From the NCBI GenBank assembly GCA_028284775.1, contig JANQRB010000140.1, positions 1-62,073 of the forward strand: a DNA stretch of 62,073 nt, read 5' to 3'. Below, piece by piece: positions 17,666 through 27,331 of this stretch. Below the pieces are notes generated by a model, which had not been told where the DNA came from, did not search any database, and was given only the letters and a program-made list of their open reading frames with translations. The DNA is from Candidatus Kapaibacterium sp. Lineage in GTDB: Bacteria > Bacteroidota > Ignavibacteria > Kapaibacteriales > UBA7675. Each line of letters starts with the position of its first letter. Positions within the stretch are counted from its first letter, which is position 1. Made by a program: the position numbers and the translations under genes.

Positions 17666-20470
17666 TTAATCGACGACGATAAATGGATTAGTTATAATCC
17701 TGCCGTTCATCCGCAAAACGGCACGATAAGCACCGCTTTGGAGATAGCTACCGCTATGCGTCCGACCGTCCCACGCTATCGATTGCTCGCCGGGCTGCGC
17801 GGCATAGCCGCTGAAGGAGAAGAGACTTCGACCCTGGAGATCTACAATCCTTAGTTCATAAGCGCCGATCTGCCCGACCAGCAGCTTCAGTCCGAGCTGT
17901 CCTGCCGGAGCCGGGTTCGGATAGACTTGCAAGTCAACGACACTGACACCATCCGCCCCAACCGACGTTGTTTCGGATGCTCCCGCCCGCAGCTCAATCC
18001 GGATCGTCTGCTCCTGGCCCTGGATTCTCAATTCCAGCGTCGCACTGAAATTGCCTTCTTCCACAGGCGAAAAAGCAAGATCCAGGGATGCCAGGTCATT
18101 CATCGCGATCGTCAGCGGTAGTGCTGTCATCAGCTCAAAAAGAGCGCGGTCCGGACCGGTAATCATGGCAGACTCGATCGTAGCCTCCTGGGCGCCAGCG
18201 CGTAGTTCGGCAAGAGCCTGGCCGCCTTCATCGACATTGACCGTGCCGAAGTCGACGGTCATTTCCTCGGCGATCGCCAGCAGGCCTTCGCCCCTCAATG
18301 CCACGCCGGTGCCGGGGTTGACCGCATTGCTCGTCAGGGTCAGACGCGTATTGTGCGCACCGCCCGTCATCGGTGTAAAGCTCAGGGTCAGCTGATGTTC
18401 GGCATTCTGCGCGAGGCTGATCGGAAGATCACCGCCCTCCGTCACTTCATAGCTCGGATCGTCAATCGTCAGCATCGTGATATCGAGCTGTTCGTCGCCG
18501 ATATTGCGTACTATTACCGTTAAGTCGGACGATTCACCAAGCAGCAGCGCGCCGTACTCAAGGGTATTCCGCGAAAAGCTTACTGCCGGGCCGTCGCCGA
18601 TCGGAATCACCGTCAAAACGGCTGCCTCCGAACGCAGTTCGCCGCAGTCATTGCTGACGTCGCAGGTGTAATCGCCCTGGTCGCTCAGTTGCAGATCCGT
18701 CAATATCAGCTCGGGGCTTCGTTCATTCGGCAACTGGACGCCATCCTTGCGCCAGAGATAGCGCAGGTCCGATCCTTCCGCCTCTACCTGGAGGCTGATA
18801 CTGCCGCCGACATTCACCTCGCCGCCCTCGGGCTGCTTGCTGATCACCGGCAAAGCGCTGATCGCAATTTCAATCGGGGCGCTGTTGGCATCGTCGCCGC
18901 AATTACCACTTACAACCACCGTGTAGGTTCCGGCGTCGGCCGGCTCAATATCGTTGAGCGTGAAGGCCGCCTGCGTCGCGTTGGGAATAGCGGCGCCGTT
19001 TTTGCGCCATTGGTATTCAAGCTCGCCGCCCTCCGCCGTTACGGACAGGGTAAGGCTCTCGCCAGCGCAGACGGACTGCGATTCGGAATGCGCGTTTATT
19101 ACCGGCGGCGTTTCCACCACCAGGGCCACGGATTCCGATACTGCGTCGGGCGAGCACGCGCCGAAGACGACGACGGCATAACTGCCTTCGTCATTGGGCG
19201 TCACACTCGGAATCATCAGGCTGGCTTCATCAGCGCCGGGAACCGGCACGCCGTCCTTTTCCCAACGAAAACTGAGCTCGGCGCCCGAAGCGGCAACCGT
19301 AAATGTGGCCGGTTCGCCGGCGCAGACAACGAGGGCTTCCGGCTGTGTGTCGATCTGCGGTTTGGCAATAATCGTCAGGCTCGCTTTGACGCTGTTGACG
19401 GGATCGCCGCATTCGCCGCTAACAATGACATCGTACTCGCCTGCATCGCTGCTTTCCAGTCCGGTCAGCGTCAGGGTCGCATTTTCTTCACCGGGCAGGT
19501 CAACGCCGTCTTTGCGCCATTGAAACTGCAGTCCGGGACCGGTAGCGCTGACGTTAAAGCTGGCGACAGCGCCCTCGCAGGCTTCCCTGTCTTCCGGCTC
19601 TGTGACGATTTCAGGCGCGCCGACAATACTGAAGAGAGCGCTCTGATCGTTGAGCGAAGGATCCGACACATCCGACACGCGAATACGATATTCGGTGCCG
19701 GTCGGCTGCGAAGTCGGTACATTCCAGGTAAAGCTGCCGCCGTCGGCTGATTCGCTGGCCGCAAGCACATCAGGATAGGTATCGCCTCCGTCGGATGACA
19801 ACTCAATCTTGACGTTATCCACCGCTGTAGCGTCCCAAGTAACCTGCACCGTGCCACCGGGGCAGAATTCGCCGCCATTCGGAGCGGTAACGCTGATAGC
19901 GGGAACGGCCTCCACCGTTATCTTGACCGGCGTCAGCCAGTTCCAGTCGTCACCGGCATCCGAGCTGCCGTTGTTGTTCACGGCGTTGCCGGCGGCGCGG
20001 ATCCAGTATTCGCCCGGTGTCGTGGGCGCCTTCCATGAAAATTCGAAGGTCGCTTTGCCGCCGGAAATTGTCTTCTTTGTGGTATGGGTCACCTCGCCGC
20101 CACTGCTTTGTAAGCCGGCGCCCGGCGTCAGCGTCCCTGCATTGGTATTGCCGGTCTCGGTCGTTTTGGCGGCGATGTTACAGCCGGCGCGTGTATGTGA
20201 CGAGTGCGCCACTTCCAGCGTAAACGACGTTGTCGATCCCGCATCCACCGTAAAGCTGCCGGTAGCGCTTATGAGCTCAAGACTCGTGTTTACGCTCGAG
20301 CTGCCGCCATGGCAACTGCCGCAGCCGCTGCCGTTTACCAGCGTCCGGCCGGTGATTCCGGAATTGCGTGCCGCACTCTCCGCGGGCCATAGCAGGCCAA
20401 GCAGCAGTATAAGGGATAGCCAGGCCGCCTGCTGACTGCGGCCCTTCCGATTTTGAAAAGATGTTATCAT
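17666..20470 (-). CDS. T9SS-exported CxxCH (choice-of-anchor V-like) protein with Ig-like repeats
   Basis: 934 residues from the ATG at 20470; a GTG three codons upstream is the alternative. Signal peptide about residues 15-35, then a single c-type haem motif CGSCH at 50-54 inside a domain resembling choice-of-anchor V/reelin-like domains (about 40-190, with GEYWIRAAGNAVNNN). A Ig-like fold with P-N-G-G-E-F-C follows, then four Ig-like repeats with F/Y-x-W-R/E-K-D/N-G and D-x-G-x-Y (about 280-660). Next are choice-of-anchor D modules (about 660-830) and a T9SS type A domain (VYPNPAPAGQLGL ... LQSGAYRAVL). I infer a surface-exposed monohaem protein. It is last in the redox gene set that begins at 23602. 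Confidence 0.85.
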   Translation of the reverse strand: MITSFQNRKGRSQQAAWLSLILLLGLLWPAESAARNSGITGRTLVNGSGCGSCHGGSSSVNTSLELISATGSFTVDAGSTTSFTLEVAHSSHTRAGCNIAAKTTETGNTNAGTLTPGAGLQSSGGEVTHTTKKTISGGKATFEFSWKAPTTPGEYWIRAAGNAVNNNGSSDAGDDWNWLTPVKITVEAVPAISVTAPNGGEFCPGGTVQVTWDATAVDNVKIELSSDGGDTYPDVLAASESADGGSFTWNVPTSQPTGTEYRIRVSDVSDPSLNDQSALFSIVGAPEIVTEPEDREACEGAVASFNVSATGPGLQFQWRKDGVDLPGEENATLTLTGLESSDAGEYDVIVSGECGDPVNSVKASLTIIAKPQIDTQPEALVVCAGEPATFTVAASGAELSFRWEKDGVPVPGADEASLMIPSVTPNDEGSYAVVVFGACSPDAVSESVALVVETPPVINAHSESQSVCAGESLTLSVTAEGGELEYQWRKNGAAIPNATQAAFTLNDIEPADAGTYTVVVSGNCGDDANSAPIEIAISALPVISKQPEGGEVNVGGSISLQVEAEGSDLRYLWRKDGVQLPNERSPELILTDLQLSDQGDYTCDVSNDCGELRSEAAVLTVIPIGDGPAVSFSRNTLEYGALLLGESSDLTVIVRNIGDEQLDITMLTIDDPSYEVTEGGDLPISLAQNAEHQLTLSFTPMTGGAHNTRLTLTSNAVNPGTGVALRGEGLLAIAEEMTVDFGTVNVDEGGQALAELRAGAQEATIESAMITGPDRALFELMTALPLTIAMNDLASLDLAFSPVEEGNFSATLELRIQGQEQTIRIELRAGASETTSVGADGVSVVDLQVYPNPAPAGQLGLKLLVGQIGAYELRIVDLQGRSLFSFSGYAAQPGEQSIAWDGRTHSGSYLQSGAYRAVLRMNGRIITNPFIVVD

Positions 20471-20521
20471 TTGCCTCACACTCCCTGATGATTGCCATTA
20501 CATATAAGTGAGCTGGACCCC

Positions 20522-21028
20522 TTAAAACGTGATAGTCAGTGTATTAGCCGCGTCATCAAAGACGGCCGGATAGCGCTGCAGCGCTGTTGGCGCCGGCCCC
20601 GCGATTACCGTTCCGTCTTCGGGCCGGTAGAAGGAAAGATGACACTGGCAGATAATGCGGTTCGAGGCATCGAGCGCAGGCTCTACCAGACAGCCCTCGT
20701 GTGTGCACACTGCCGTGAAAGCCGTGAATTCGGCATCGCTGATACGAACGATAATGACAGGCTGTCCGCCATTATTGGCGCCGAATGTCCGATGCGCTGC
20801 GCCGCCGACATTCGCCAGGCTCGGCGTTTCGGCCAAATCAAATTCAATCGGCGTTCCGGACGATACAGGATCTTTGACTTCATCGCTTTCGCAACTGCTG
20901 ACCAGGCTCGAAAGAGATGCTCCGCAAACCGTCAGGCCGAACATAGTGGCCGCCTGACGGATAAACTCGCGGCGCTCTTCCGTGCTGACGCCTGTTTCCG
21001 TGTTTTGTTCCTGCTCGATCGATTTCAT
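20522..21028 (-). CDS. Rieske [2Fe-2S] lipoprotein
   Basis: 168 residues. An RR pair at 19-20 (RREFIRQ) precedes a hydrophobic stretch and a lipobox LVSSC with the cysteine at 46, so export by the Tat route and lipid anchoring are likely. Rieske ligands are clear: C108-T-H110 and C127-Q-C-H130. The extra cysteines C113 and C129 match the disulfide pair usual in high-potential Rieske proteins. The protein is short and has no other domain, so it is a free-standing electron carrier rather than a dioxygenase component. It lies between a YceI gene (118 bp upstream) and the CxxCH/T9SS gene (51 bp downstream), which suggests electron transfer outside the inner membrane. There is no cytochrome b gene nearby, so it is not part of a bc1 complex here. 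Confidence 0.9.
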   Translation of the reverse strand: MKSIEQEQNTETGVSTEERREFIRQAATMFGLTVCGASLSSLVSSCESDEVKDPVSSGTPIEFDLAETPSLANVGGAAHRTFGANNGGQPVIIVRISDAEFTAFTAVCTHEGCLVEPALDASNRIICQCHLSFYRPEDGTVIAGPAPTALQRYPAVFDDAANTLTITF

Positions 21029-21146
21029 ACTACACCCGGGTTTAGTTAATGCTGCAATTAATGGTTTAACAGGAAATAGGACCGAACATTCCGGATAGAG
21101 CGGAAATCCGTCTATCTGGAGTGCTTCCAGAAAACGCTGAAGAGTG

Positions 21147-21818
21147 TTAAAGTCCCGTGGAACCGACGAAGTTGGCCTTCACTTTGATTTGTTCGCCAAC
21201 TTTACTGCCAATGATGCCTTTCTTTCCTTGTACCTTGTAATCGCCTAAAGGAACGGAAAATTCTGACTGGACCAACACAAAGTCGCCGGGCGCGCGAGCC
21301 TTGGTTTTATCCGATTCACGAATGTAGGTAATGGTAACGGGCAATTGTTGCTCCAATGACACTCCGTGCATCGAAAAGTCTCCGACGGCCGTAGCCGTCG
21401 CAACAGCCTTGCCGCTCTTGGCGCCGTCGTCTTTGATTTTGACATCTTTGAGAAGTTTCAGGTCGAACACAATGTCGGGGTGACTGGCGGCATCGAGCCA
21501 ATCAGGGCTGCGCAGATGTTGATCGCGCTTTTTGATGCCTGTTTTCATACCGGCTACCTTGACGACGATTTTCGCCTTGGTCGCCTCCAGGTTGGAAGGG
21601 TCGATCGTCACAGTTCCGCTTATGTCATTGGCCGTGCCTTTGATGTCTTCCATCGGCGCGGTACTGAAAAAACTGATTTCATTCTTGCCGACTTTATCGC
21701 TAAGCGTGACCTTCTGTTTGCCGCTGACGTCAAGCTTAAATCCTGTTGCGTAGAGCAAGCCTGTCACCGTCAATACGCCACAGACTATCAGCGCGCTGAA
21801 GCTAATGCCGATCTTCAT
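21147..21818 (-). CDS. YceI-family periplasmic protein
   Basis: 223 residues from the ATG at 21818, which has AAGGAG about 10 nt upstream. A signal peptide/anchor (ALIVCGVLTVTGLLYATG) is followed by the YceI lipocalin-like domain: F-x-S-T-A-P residues near 60, the D-x-S-N-L-E-A-T-K segment, R-x-x-H-L-R-S-P-D-W-L-D and F-x-M-H-G-V. YceI proteins bind isoprenoid chains such as quinones in a hydrophobic pocket. Here a quinone or lipid-binding role beside Rieske and haem proteins is an inference from context. Confidence 0.88.
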   Translation of the reverse strand: MKIGISFSALIVCGVLTVTGLLYATGFKLDVSGKQKVTLSDKVGKNEISFFSTAPMEDIKGTANDISGTVTIDPSNLEATKAKIVVKVAGMKTGIKKRDQHLRSPDWLDAASHPDIVFDLKLLKDVKIKDDGAKSGKAVATATAVGDFSMHGVSLEQQLPVTITYIRESDKTKARAPGDFVLVQSEFSVPLGDYKVQGKKGIIGSKVGEQIKVKANFVGSTGL

Positions 21819-21883
21819 GCCAGTACACTCCTTAGTTGATGTCACAAGTAATTATCGTATTGAAAGCCTACTGTCGGCGGGCC

Positions 21884-22195
21884 TTAGTTGTCAGGTCGGC
21901 TCCCCGATCGCCGCTTCGCCCTGTACAGTTGCAGCAGAGCCAGGGCAATGATCAGACAGAAAGGCAGCGCCAGTGTCAGCACGCCGGTCATTTCGCGCGG
22001 GTCGCTACCCGAGGGCAGCAATCCTAGGACAAAACGATCTTCCCATTCGGTCGATTCGGTGCCGAACAATTCATCGACAACTGTTACCGGCACGGATGTT
22101 TTGGTATAAATCTCGCCGCCATCAAGCTGCCACCAAATAAGAATGGCCGGGATTGCGAACAGTGAAAGAGCGATCAAAACTTTCCAGATGTTCAT
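21884..22195 (-). CDS. Small two-helix membrane protein, unknown function
   Basis: 103 residues from the ATG at 22195; a longer in-frame start exists but would add 25 residues with no membrane or signal character. Two transmembrane segments are visible (about 4-22, and about 70-90 TLALPFCLIIALALLQLY) with a roughly 45-residue exported loop between and a basic tail RAKRRSGSR. There are no cysteine pairs or haem motifs. It lies 65 bp upstream of the YceI gene on the same strand and probably belongs to the redox gene set, perhaps as an inner-membrane partner. Function not recognised. Confidence 0.65.
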   Translation of the reverse strand: MNIWKVLIALSLFAIPAILIWWQLDGGEIYTKTSVPVTVVDELFGTESTEWEDRFVLGLLPSGSDPREMTGVLTLALPFCLIIALALLQLYRAKRRSGSRPDN

Positions 22196-22381
22196 AGTAG
22201 GCCGCCTTGGCTTGCAGGACGAAACAGCAAATTTATTGATTGTCTGGACCGCGAGCTCGCCCGAAGGCAATCCCCGCGAGGCCGGCCGAGAAAATGCCTG
22301 TTACAACATCAATTGTGCCCGGCGAATTCCGCAAAAAGCGATGCCCTTTGGAAAGCAGGTCACCGGACAGCCGCGGCGGGC

Positions 22382-23602
22382 TCAGAAAAACAGATGCGCC
22401 TGCACATGCCAGCGCGTCGATCTGAATTGCGCCACTGTCCGTGGTTCCTTGTCCACATCCACCAGACGATATTCGGGCCGGATTTCCAAATAGGGCAGCA
22501 GGAAGACCTGTGCGCCGAGCACGACCTGCGTCCTGCTGTCTTCAATTGCGACTGGCGCGCCCTCCTGATCCGTGAAGCTGATTTGCGTTGTGCCCGTTTC
22601 ACCTCGAAGATACAGCATCAGGGCATCCTGCACCTGATACAGTACTTCAGCCGATATGTTTTCGGTCGTTCGGAGATCCTCTTTGTCCGAGCGGGCGAAC
22701 TCGGCCATCAACGCGACAAGGTCGGTTAATCCGACACCCGCAAATACATTGAGCAAATTGAAATCATCGTTAAGCAGATAGGATGCGCCCAGCCAGGTGT
22801 TGACCGCGCCGTCCTCGAATCGAGGCCAGAAGACCAGCCTCCCGAGCAGGGACGGCGTGTTCTCGTCTTCGATCAGGGATACAAATGTGCCCCCTGCTCC
22901 GGTCACCGAATCTTCGGCCAGACTGCCGGCATGGAAAACGCCCCCCGTCACGCTCAGCCATTTCAGGCCTTCGTAGTTGATTTCCGCGCCATACTCGGCG
23001 TAGTTGGGAGCGATGAGCGGCGTAAAACTTTCATTGGCGATCGACCGGGCCAGCATGGTATGGTCATCGTAGCGCATGCCGATACTGGGCTGAATAAAGC
23101 CGACCTGCAGACTGGGGTAGGCAAATGAGGGCTGCACGACAAGCGAAGCGCTCCAACGCTTCTGCCCCGGATAGCGCAGAGGGCCGCCGCTGAACATTCC
23201 GCGCAAGTCCAGCCAGTCGGTGGCATGCGCCGCCGCGTACAATGCGCCCTGCATCGGAAAAAAACGGCGCGAGGCATTTTCGTCCCGGTGTGATCTGGAA
23301 GTCTGAAAGCGGAAATCCAGGCCATAAGTCAGCAGGCCGTCAAAGGCCTGATTGGACTCCGGACTCAGATCCTCGAAGGCTTCAGCCAGGCCCAGCGCTT
23401 CCAGGTCGAGCAGGGAAACGTCATTGCGCGAATACCAGCCGAGTTCATTGCGCAGGCCGGCGCCCTGGGCATTGACATGGCAATTCAAACATTTGTTTCC
23501 GGAAAGCAGCGAAAATTGCGGGATCGCCGCGAGTGGCGGCGCACAACAACATACAAGGACGGCAAAAGCGCCGATCCAGCTCCACAGGTTGGGAATTCTC
23601 AT
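22382..23602 (-). CDS. Outer-membrane beta-barrel protein with one N-terminal CxxCH
   Basis: 406 residues from the ATG at 23602, which starts directly with a signal peptide (residues 1-26). The mature N terminus reads IPQFSLLSGNKCLNCHVN, with a single c-type haem motif C38-L-N-C41-H42. The rest alternates short amphipathic strands and loops (for example WSASLVVQPSFAYPSLQVGFIQPSIG) and ends in a terminal F (HLFF), as outer-membrane barrels do. A haem placed at the mouth of a barrel suggests electron passage across the outer membrane or docking of another cytochrome; this is inference. It is first of the five-gene redox set, 185 bp downstream of the AraC regulator gene. Confidence 0.78.
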   Translation of the reverse strand: MRIPNLWSWIGAFAVLVCCCAPPLAAIPQFSLLSGNKCLNCHVNAQGAGLRNELGWYSRNDVSLLDLEALGLAEAFEDLSPESNQAFDGLLTYGLDFRFQTSRSHRDENASRRFFPMQGALYAAAHATDWLDLRGMFSGGPLRYPGQKRWSASLVVQPSFAYPSLQVGFIQPSIGMRYDDHTMLARSIANESFTPLIAPNYAEYGAEINYEGLKWLSVTGGVFHAGSLAEDSVTGAGGTFVSLIEDENTPSLLGRLVFWPRFEDGAVNTWLGASYLLNDDFNLLNVFAGVGLTDLVALMAEFARSDKEDLRTTENISAEVLYQVQDALMLYLRGETGTTQISFTDQEGAPVAIEDSRTQVVLGAQVFLLPYLEIRPEYRLVDVDKEPRTVAQFRSTRWHVQAHLFF

Positions 23603-23786
23603 AGCTTGCTGACTTTCGAATGCTAGGACAATTTTGCGGCCACAAGGGCTGTTAAGCATAAACTATTTAACGGCAATTGTGCCTGGTAACGAATAAATTG
23701 CGGCGAGGCAATATGAACATTTTCAGCTGGACCCCAGAACAAACATATCAAAAGTAATCCTTTAGCGCCAAGCACAATTAATCGCA

Positions 23787-24671
23787 TTACTGGTACTTTT
23801 CACGGATATCACGGCGAAAGCTGCCCGGCGCAATACCGGCGTGATTCCGAAAAAAGCGCCCGAAATACGATGGGTCGGCAAAGTTAAGCGCGAACGCAAT
23901 TTCTTTGATACTGTCGTTGGAGTGGTAGAGAAGTCGTTTGGCTTCCAGCACGATTCGATCGTGGATCACATCGCCGGCCGTCATTGCAAGCGCTTTCTGG
24001 CAGCTATCGTTCAGATGATTGGCCGAGATACACATCAGGTTGGCGTATTCGCTCACGGAATGGACGCTGCGAAAATGCTCTTCCACCAAGGCGCGAAAGC
24101 GGCGGATCTGCTCCACCGCCGCGCTGCGTTCGCGCGTCACTCCGGGTTCTTCGCGCTCATACAGACGACGGGCGTAGGCCAGCACAATATCCAGGTAGGA
24201 TCGCAGAATCGGTGTCTTGTCCGCCACATTGCTGCGATATTCCTCGTTCATTAATCGAATGACTTTATCCAGGGCTGCCAGTTCCTGTTCGCCGAGCTGC
24301 AAGGTAGGCCGGGGGCTGCCGGGAGTGAAAAACGGCATTTCATTGAAAATGTCGCGGCTCTGGATGTCGAGAAAAAAGAAATCGCGACTGAAGAGTACGA
24401 CATAGCCGTGGGAGCCGGGTGCGCGCTGCAGCAGATGAACCTGCCCCGGTGCAACGAAATGCAGCGAAGACGAGCGAATCTCGTAACGCTGAAAATCAAT
24501 TTCGTGGACGCCGCCGCCGCGAACAAAATAGAAGATCTCAAAATAACCGTGACGGTGCGGCTTGCCGAAATCATAATTCTCGCGCTGCACTTCCAGGGGC
24601 TGCACCTCAAGGGGCAGGGCACGCTCGTCGCCCGCAAGCAAATCGTAGGTCGGAATACTGCTGCTTTTCAT
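23787..24671 (-). CDS. AraC-family transcriptional regulator
   Basis: 294 residues. The N-terminal cupin-like sensing domain has H-R-H-x-Y-F-E-I-F near residue 38-47 and a basic loop (VAPGQVHLL). The C-terminal double helix-turn-helix covers about 190-290, with the second helix signature IKEIAFALNFADPSYFGRFF followed by G-I-A-P-G-S-F-R, diagnostic of the family. It lies just upstream of, and on the same strand as, the haem-barrel/Rieske/YceI set, so it is a candidate regulator of that set. The effector is unknown. Confidence 0.9.
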   Translation of the reverse strand: MKSSSIPTYDLLAGDERALPLEVQPLEVQRENYDFGKPHRHGYFEIFYFVRGGGVHEIDFQRYEIRSSSLHFVAPGQVHLLQRAPGSHGYVVLFSRDFFFLDIQSRDIFNEMPFFTPGSPRPTLQLGEQELAALDKVIRLMNEEYRSNVADKTPILRSYLDIVLAYARRLYEREEPGVTRERSAAVEQIRRFRALVEEHFRSVHSVSEYANLMCISANHLNDSCQKALAMTAGDVIHDRIVLEAKRLLYHSNDSIKEIAFALNFADPSYFGRFFRNHAGIAPGSFRRDIREKYQ

Positions 24672-24711
24672 GCAAGATCCGGCGTCAAAACATCAGAAAT
24701 CGACATCAGCA

Positions 24712-27147
24712 TCAGCCTGGCAGGTCCGGCTCGATCAGATGATACTTGTTCACGGCCGGATTGTTCACCACCGCCTTCATGCCGTTGATCCAGAACACCT
24801 CGATTTTCTCCACTTCCCCTACCTGCCCCAGTCCGAAGTGCTTCACCGGAGGATGCTGCGAAAGGAAGGAGTCGCCGCTGCTGATGACGGCGGGCATCAC
24901 CCCATCGGCGGTATGCACCTTGATGCGCGCGCCCATCGGCGATCCGTAGACCGGGCTGTCCTGCAAACGAATGCCGATCCAGTTGTTTCGGGTCTCCATT
25001 TCGTTGCGCAGAAAGAATATACGATGATCGTCGGGATAGCGGTAGGTAATCATCAGCAAATCGACTAGGCCGTCGCCGTTGAAGTCATCGCTGATAACGC
25101 CGCGGCTGTCGTCCACGATAGCGCCGCCAAGCAGGAAGGAAGCGTTGAAAAAGCCCTGGCCGGCCTGATTCACGAAAAAGTGATTTTTTTCGAAGCCGTT
25201 CCAGGAATAGCCATGCCGATTTTCGAGATCGAAGACTTTGGAATAGACCGTCGCCAGATCTTCATCTTCTTTTGAATCCAGACGGTAAATGTCGTCCCGC
25301 CAGAAGTGGGTGCAGTAATCGACAGCGGACTCGCGGCTAACGTGGCCATTGGTGATATAGATATCGCGGTCGCCATCGTTGTCAAAATCCAGATCGGTGC
25401 AGCCCCAGCTCCAGCCCGAGCGAGCGACCTGCGCCTCAAAGGCCGGCTGCTTAAAGTGGGCCGAGGCGTCGGCGACATACATCCGGTTGCCATAGCCCAT
25501 GTCGTCCCGCATCTCATTGCGATCCTGGAAATTGGGATTCCCGAGGCCCATCGCATCGAGACGCCGCGCCGTGGTTGAGCTCATCCCGAGCACATAAAAG
25601 TCCATCAGGCCATCGAGATTGAAATCGGCGAAAGTATGCGACATTCCAAACAGATGGCGGTTGTAGAGCCGTTCGGTCGTAACGTCGCTGAAGTTCCCCT
25701 TGCCGTCATTGAAGTAGAGATCCACACCCGAGAAGTCGCTGATCACAAGGAGATCAAGGTCGCCGTCTTCATCCATATCGGCCAGGGAGTTGCCGTAGGT
25801 CCGGCGATAGCGTTTGGCCGCCAGCCCCGCTGCCTCGGTGGCGTCGGTAAACATGTGCCCTGTCCCGTCATTGAGCAGCAAAAAGGATGGGTAGCCGTCA
25901 TTGGCATCGTAATAGGGGGTCGGCAGCTGTCCTTCGCGATAGGGCTGTTTGTATTGACTGACCCAAAGGTCAAGATCGCCATCGCCATCGACATCGCCGG
26001 CGGTCAGCGAGGTGGGACGCTCCAGCCCCAGATCCGACCGGAAAACGGCGCGGCCGATTTCCGCAAAGTTGCCGCCCTTCGATCCTTCGTACAGTACCAG
26101 CATCGGTATCGGCGTGCGTTCCGTCAGCACGACATCGCGGGCGATATACTTCTTTTCGCCCTGAAAGCCGCCGCCAACCAGGAGGTCCGGATAGCCGTCG
26201 CCTGTAAAATCGGCCAGAATGCCGGACATCATTTTGTCGGGCATATTTGGCGAGACCGACTGCACGTCGAAATCGAAATTGCCGCTGTTAATCAGTTTTT
26301 TGTTGATATTGGGCAGCATCAGATCCGAAAGACCGTCGCCGTTCAGATCATAGACCAGCATCGGCGAATTTTCCGACACCAGGGCCGAAAGCGCTCCCGG
26401 CAGGTAATAGGTCTGATAGGGCTGGCGCCCTGCCCTCTCCATCCGATAAAAATCTGATGCGTCGATGACCGCGGGCAACGGGTTGCCTTTGTCGTCCGTC
26501 TCGTCACTCCACTGAACAAGCAGGTTGCCTTTCAGGATATAGCGCATTTTCAGCGACCTGTTGCTCACGTGAAATTCAGATGAAAAGGCGGACATAGGCC
26601 GGCCATTGTCGTCTTCCCAAAAATTCTGATGGTGAAACTCGCATTGCACCAGCTTGAATCCTTCGGATGCCATTTGCTCCAGATATGCCGGCCAATCCTC
26701 ACCCTTGATTACCTGCCCTCCCTCAGCATAACTATGTTTGCTGATGTCGAATTCAAAATGCTGCACCTGCGTGGCTTTGCCAAGGCGCAGCTCGCTGAAT
26801 GAAATTTCGCGCAGCGCTGCCAGCTTGTCCTTGCTCTTGCGAATGGCGTCCCAAAGGACGATAAAGGCCCGTTCATACTTCTGGGCCTTCAATTCCTGGG
26901 CCCAGTATTTCTGATCGAGCTGATCTTTGTTGTGCTGAAATTTTTCCCAGGCGCTGGCATTGGGCTGAGCCTCGGTGATCGCGATTTCCTGAGTCGGCGG
27001 CGTATCCCCCTCACCTTCGTGTTCGGCCTGCTCCTGCGAACATCCGCCCGCGATTGCCAACAATGACGCCATCATGGGCAGAATAATCCACAAAGCAATA
27101 GATGGATACCGATTTTGACGACAGGTGCCGGGTTGAAACAGTGTCAT
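24712..27147 (-). CDS. FG-GAP/VCBS-repeat lipoprotein with ASPIC/UnbV C-terminal domain
   Basis: 811 residues; start at 27147 has AAGGA upstream. Signal peptide with lipobox LAIAGGC (lipidated C about 36). An N-terminal alpha-rich region (about 60-240) is followed by seven or more calcium-type FG-GAP repeats: DLNGDGLSDL, DFTGDGYPDL, DVDGDGDLDLW, DMDEDGDLDLL, DFNLDGLMDF, DFDNDGDRDI, DFNGDGLVDL. These form a predicted beta-propeller. The C terminus (about 700-800) matches ASPIC/UnbV (NNWIGIRL, G-A-R-I-K-V, HFGLGQ, W-I-N-G). Proteins of this CRTAC1-like type are exported and bind calcium; the substrate is unknown. It follows the AraC gene's orientation with a 40-bp gap but precedes it in transcription. 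Confidence 0.88.
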   Translation of the reverse strand: MTLFQPGTCRQNRYPSIALWIILPMMASLLAIAGGCSQEQAEHEGEGDTPPTQEIAITEAQPNASAWEKFQHNKDQLDQKYWAQELKAQKYERAFIVLWDAIRKSKDKLAALREISFSELRLGKATQVQHFEFDISKHSYAEGGQVIKGEDWPAYLEQMASEGFKLVQCEFHHQNFWEDDNGRPMSAFSSEFHVSNRSLKMRYILKGNLLVQWSDETDDKGNPLPAVIDASDFYRMERAGRQPYQTYYLPGALSALVSENSPMLVYDLNGDGLSDLMLPNINKKLINSGNFDFDVQSVSPNMPDKMMSGILADFTGDGYPDLLVGGGFQGEKKYIARDVVLTERTPIPMLVLYEGSKGGNFAEIGRAVFRSDLGLERPTSLTAGDVDGDGDLDLWVSQYKQPYREGQLPTPYYDANDGYPSFLLLNDGTGHMFTDATEAAGLAAKRYRRTYGNSLADMDEDGDLDLLVISDFSGVDLYFNDGKGNFSDVTTERLYNRHLFGMSHTFADFNLDGLMDFYVLGMSSTTARRLDAMGLGNPNFQDRNEMRDDMGYGNRMYVADASAHFKQPAFEAQVARSGWSWGCTDLDFDNDGDRDIYITNGHVSRESAVDYCTHFWRDDIYRLDSKEDEDLATVYSKVFDLENRHGYSWNGFEKNHFFVNQAGQGFFNASFLLGGAIVDDSRGVISDDFNGDGLVDLLMITYRYPDDHRIFFLRNEMETRNNWIGIRLQDSPVYGSPMGARIKVHTADGVMPAVISSGDSFLSQHPPVKHFGLGQVGEVEKIEVFWINGMKAVVNNPAVNKYHLIEPDLPG

Positions 27148-27331
27148 CGTTGAATCCTTTGCAATGAATTGATACGGTTGGAATTGTTTGCGGAGTTCAC
27201 CGCCACGATCCGCAGACGCTATTCATTGAGACGAGATGATTGGCTCTGCGCTTCTGTTCATAAATGTGGAATGACGCGATTTTGCCGTCGACGTCACCGA
27301 TAAATCCAGAAAACTAATACGGAGCAGAAAT

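Noticed and set aside
20522..21028. Rieske subunit of a cytochrome bc1 complex
   Set aside because: No cytochrome b or c1 gene is adjacent and the organism has ACIII in the same window. The protein is a small lipoprotein among other envelope redox genes.
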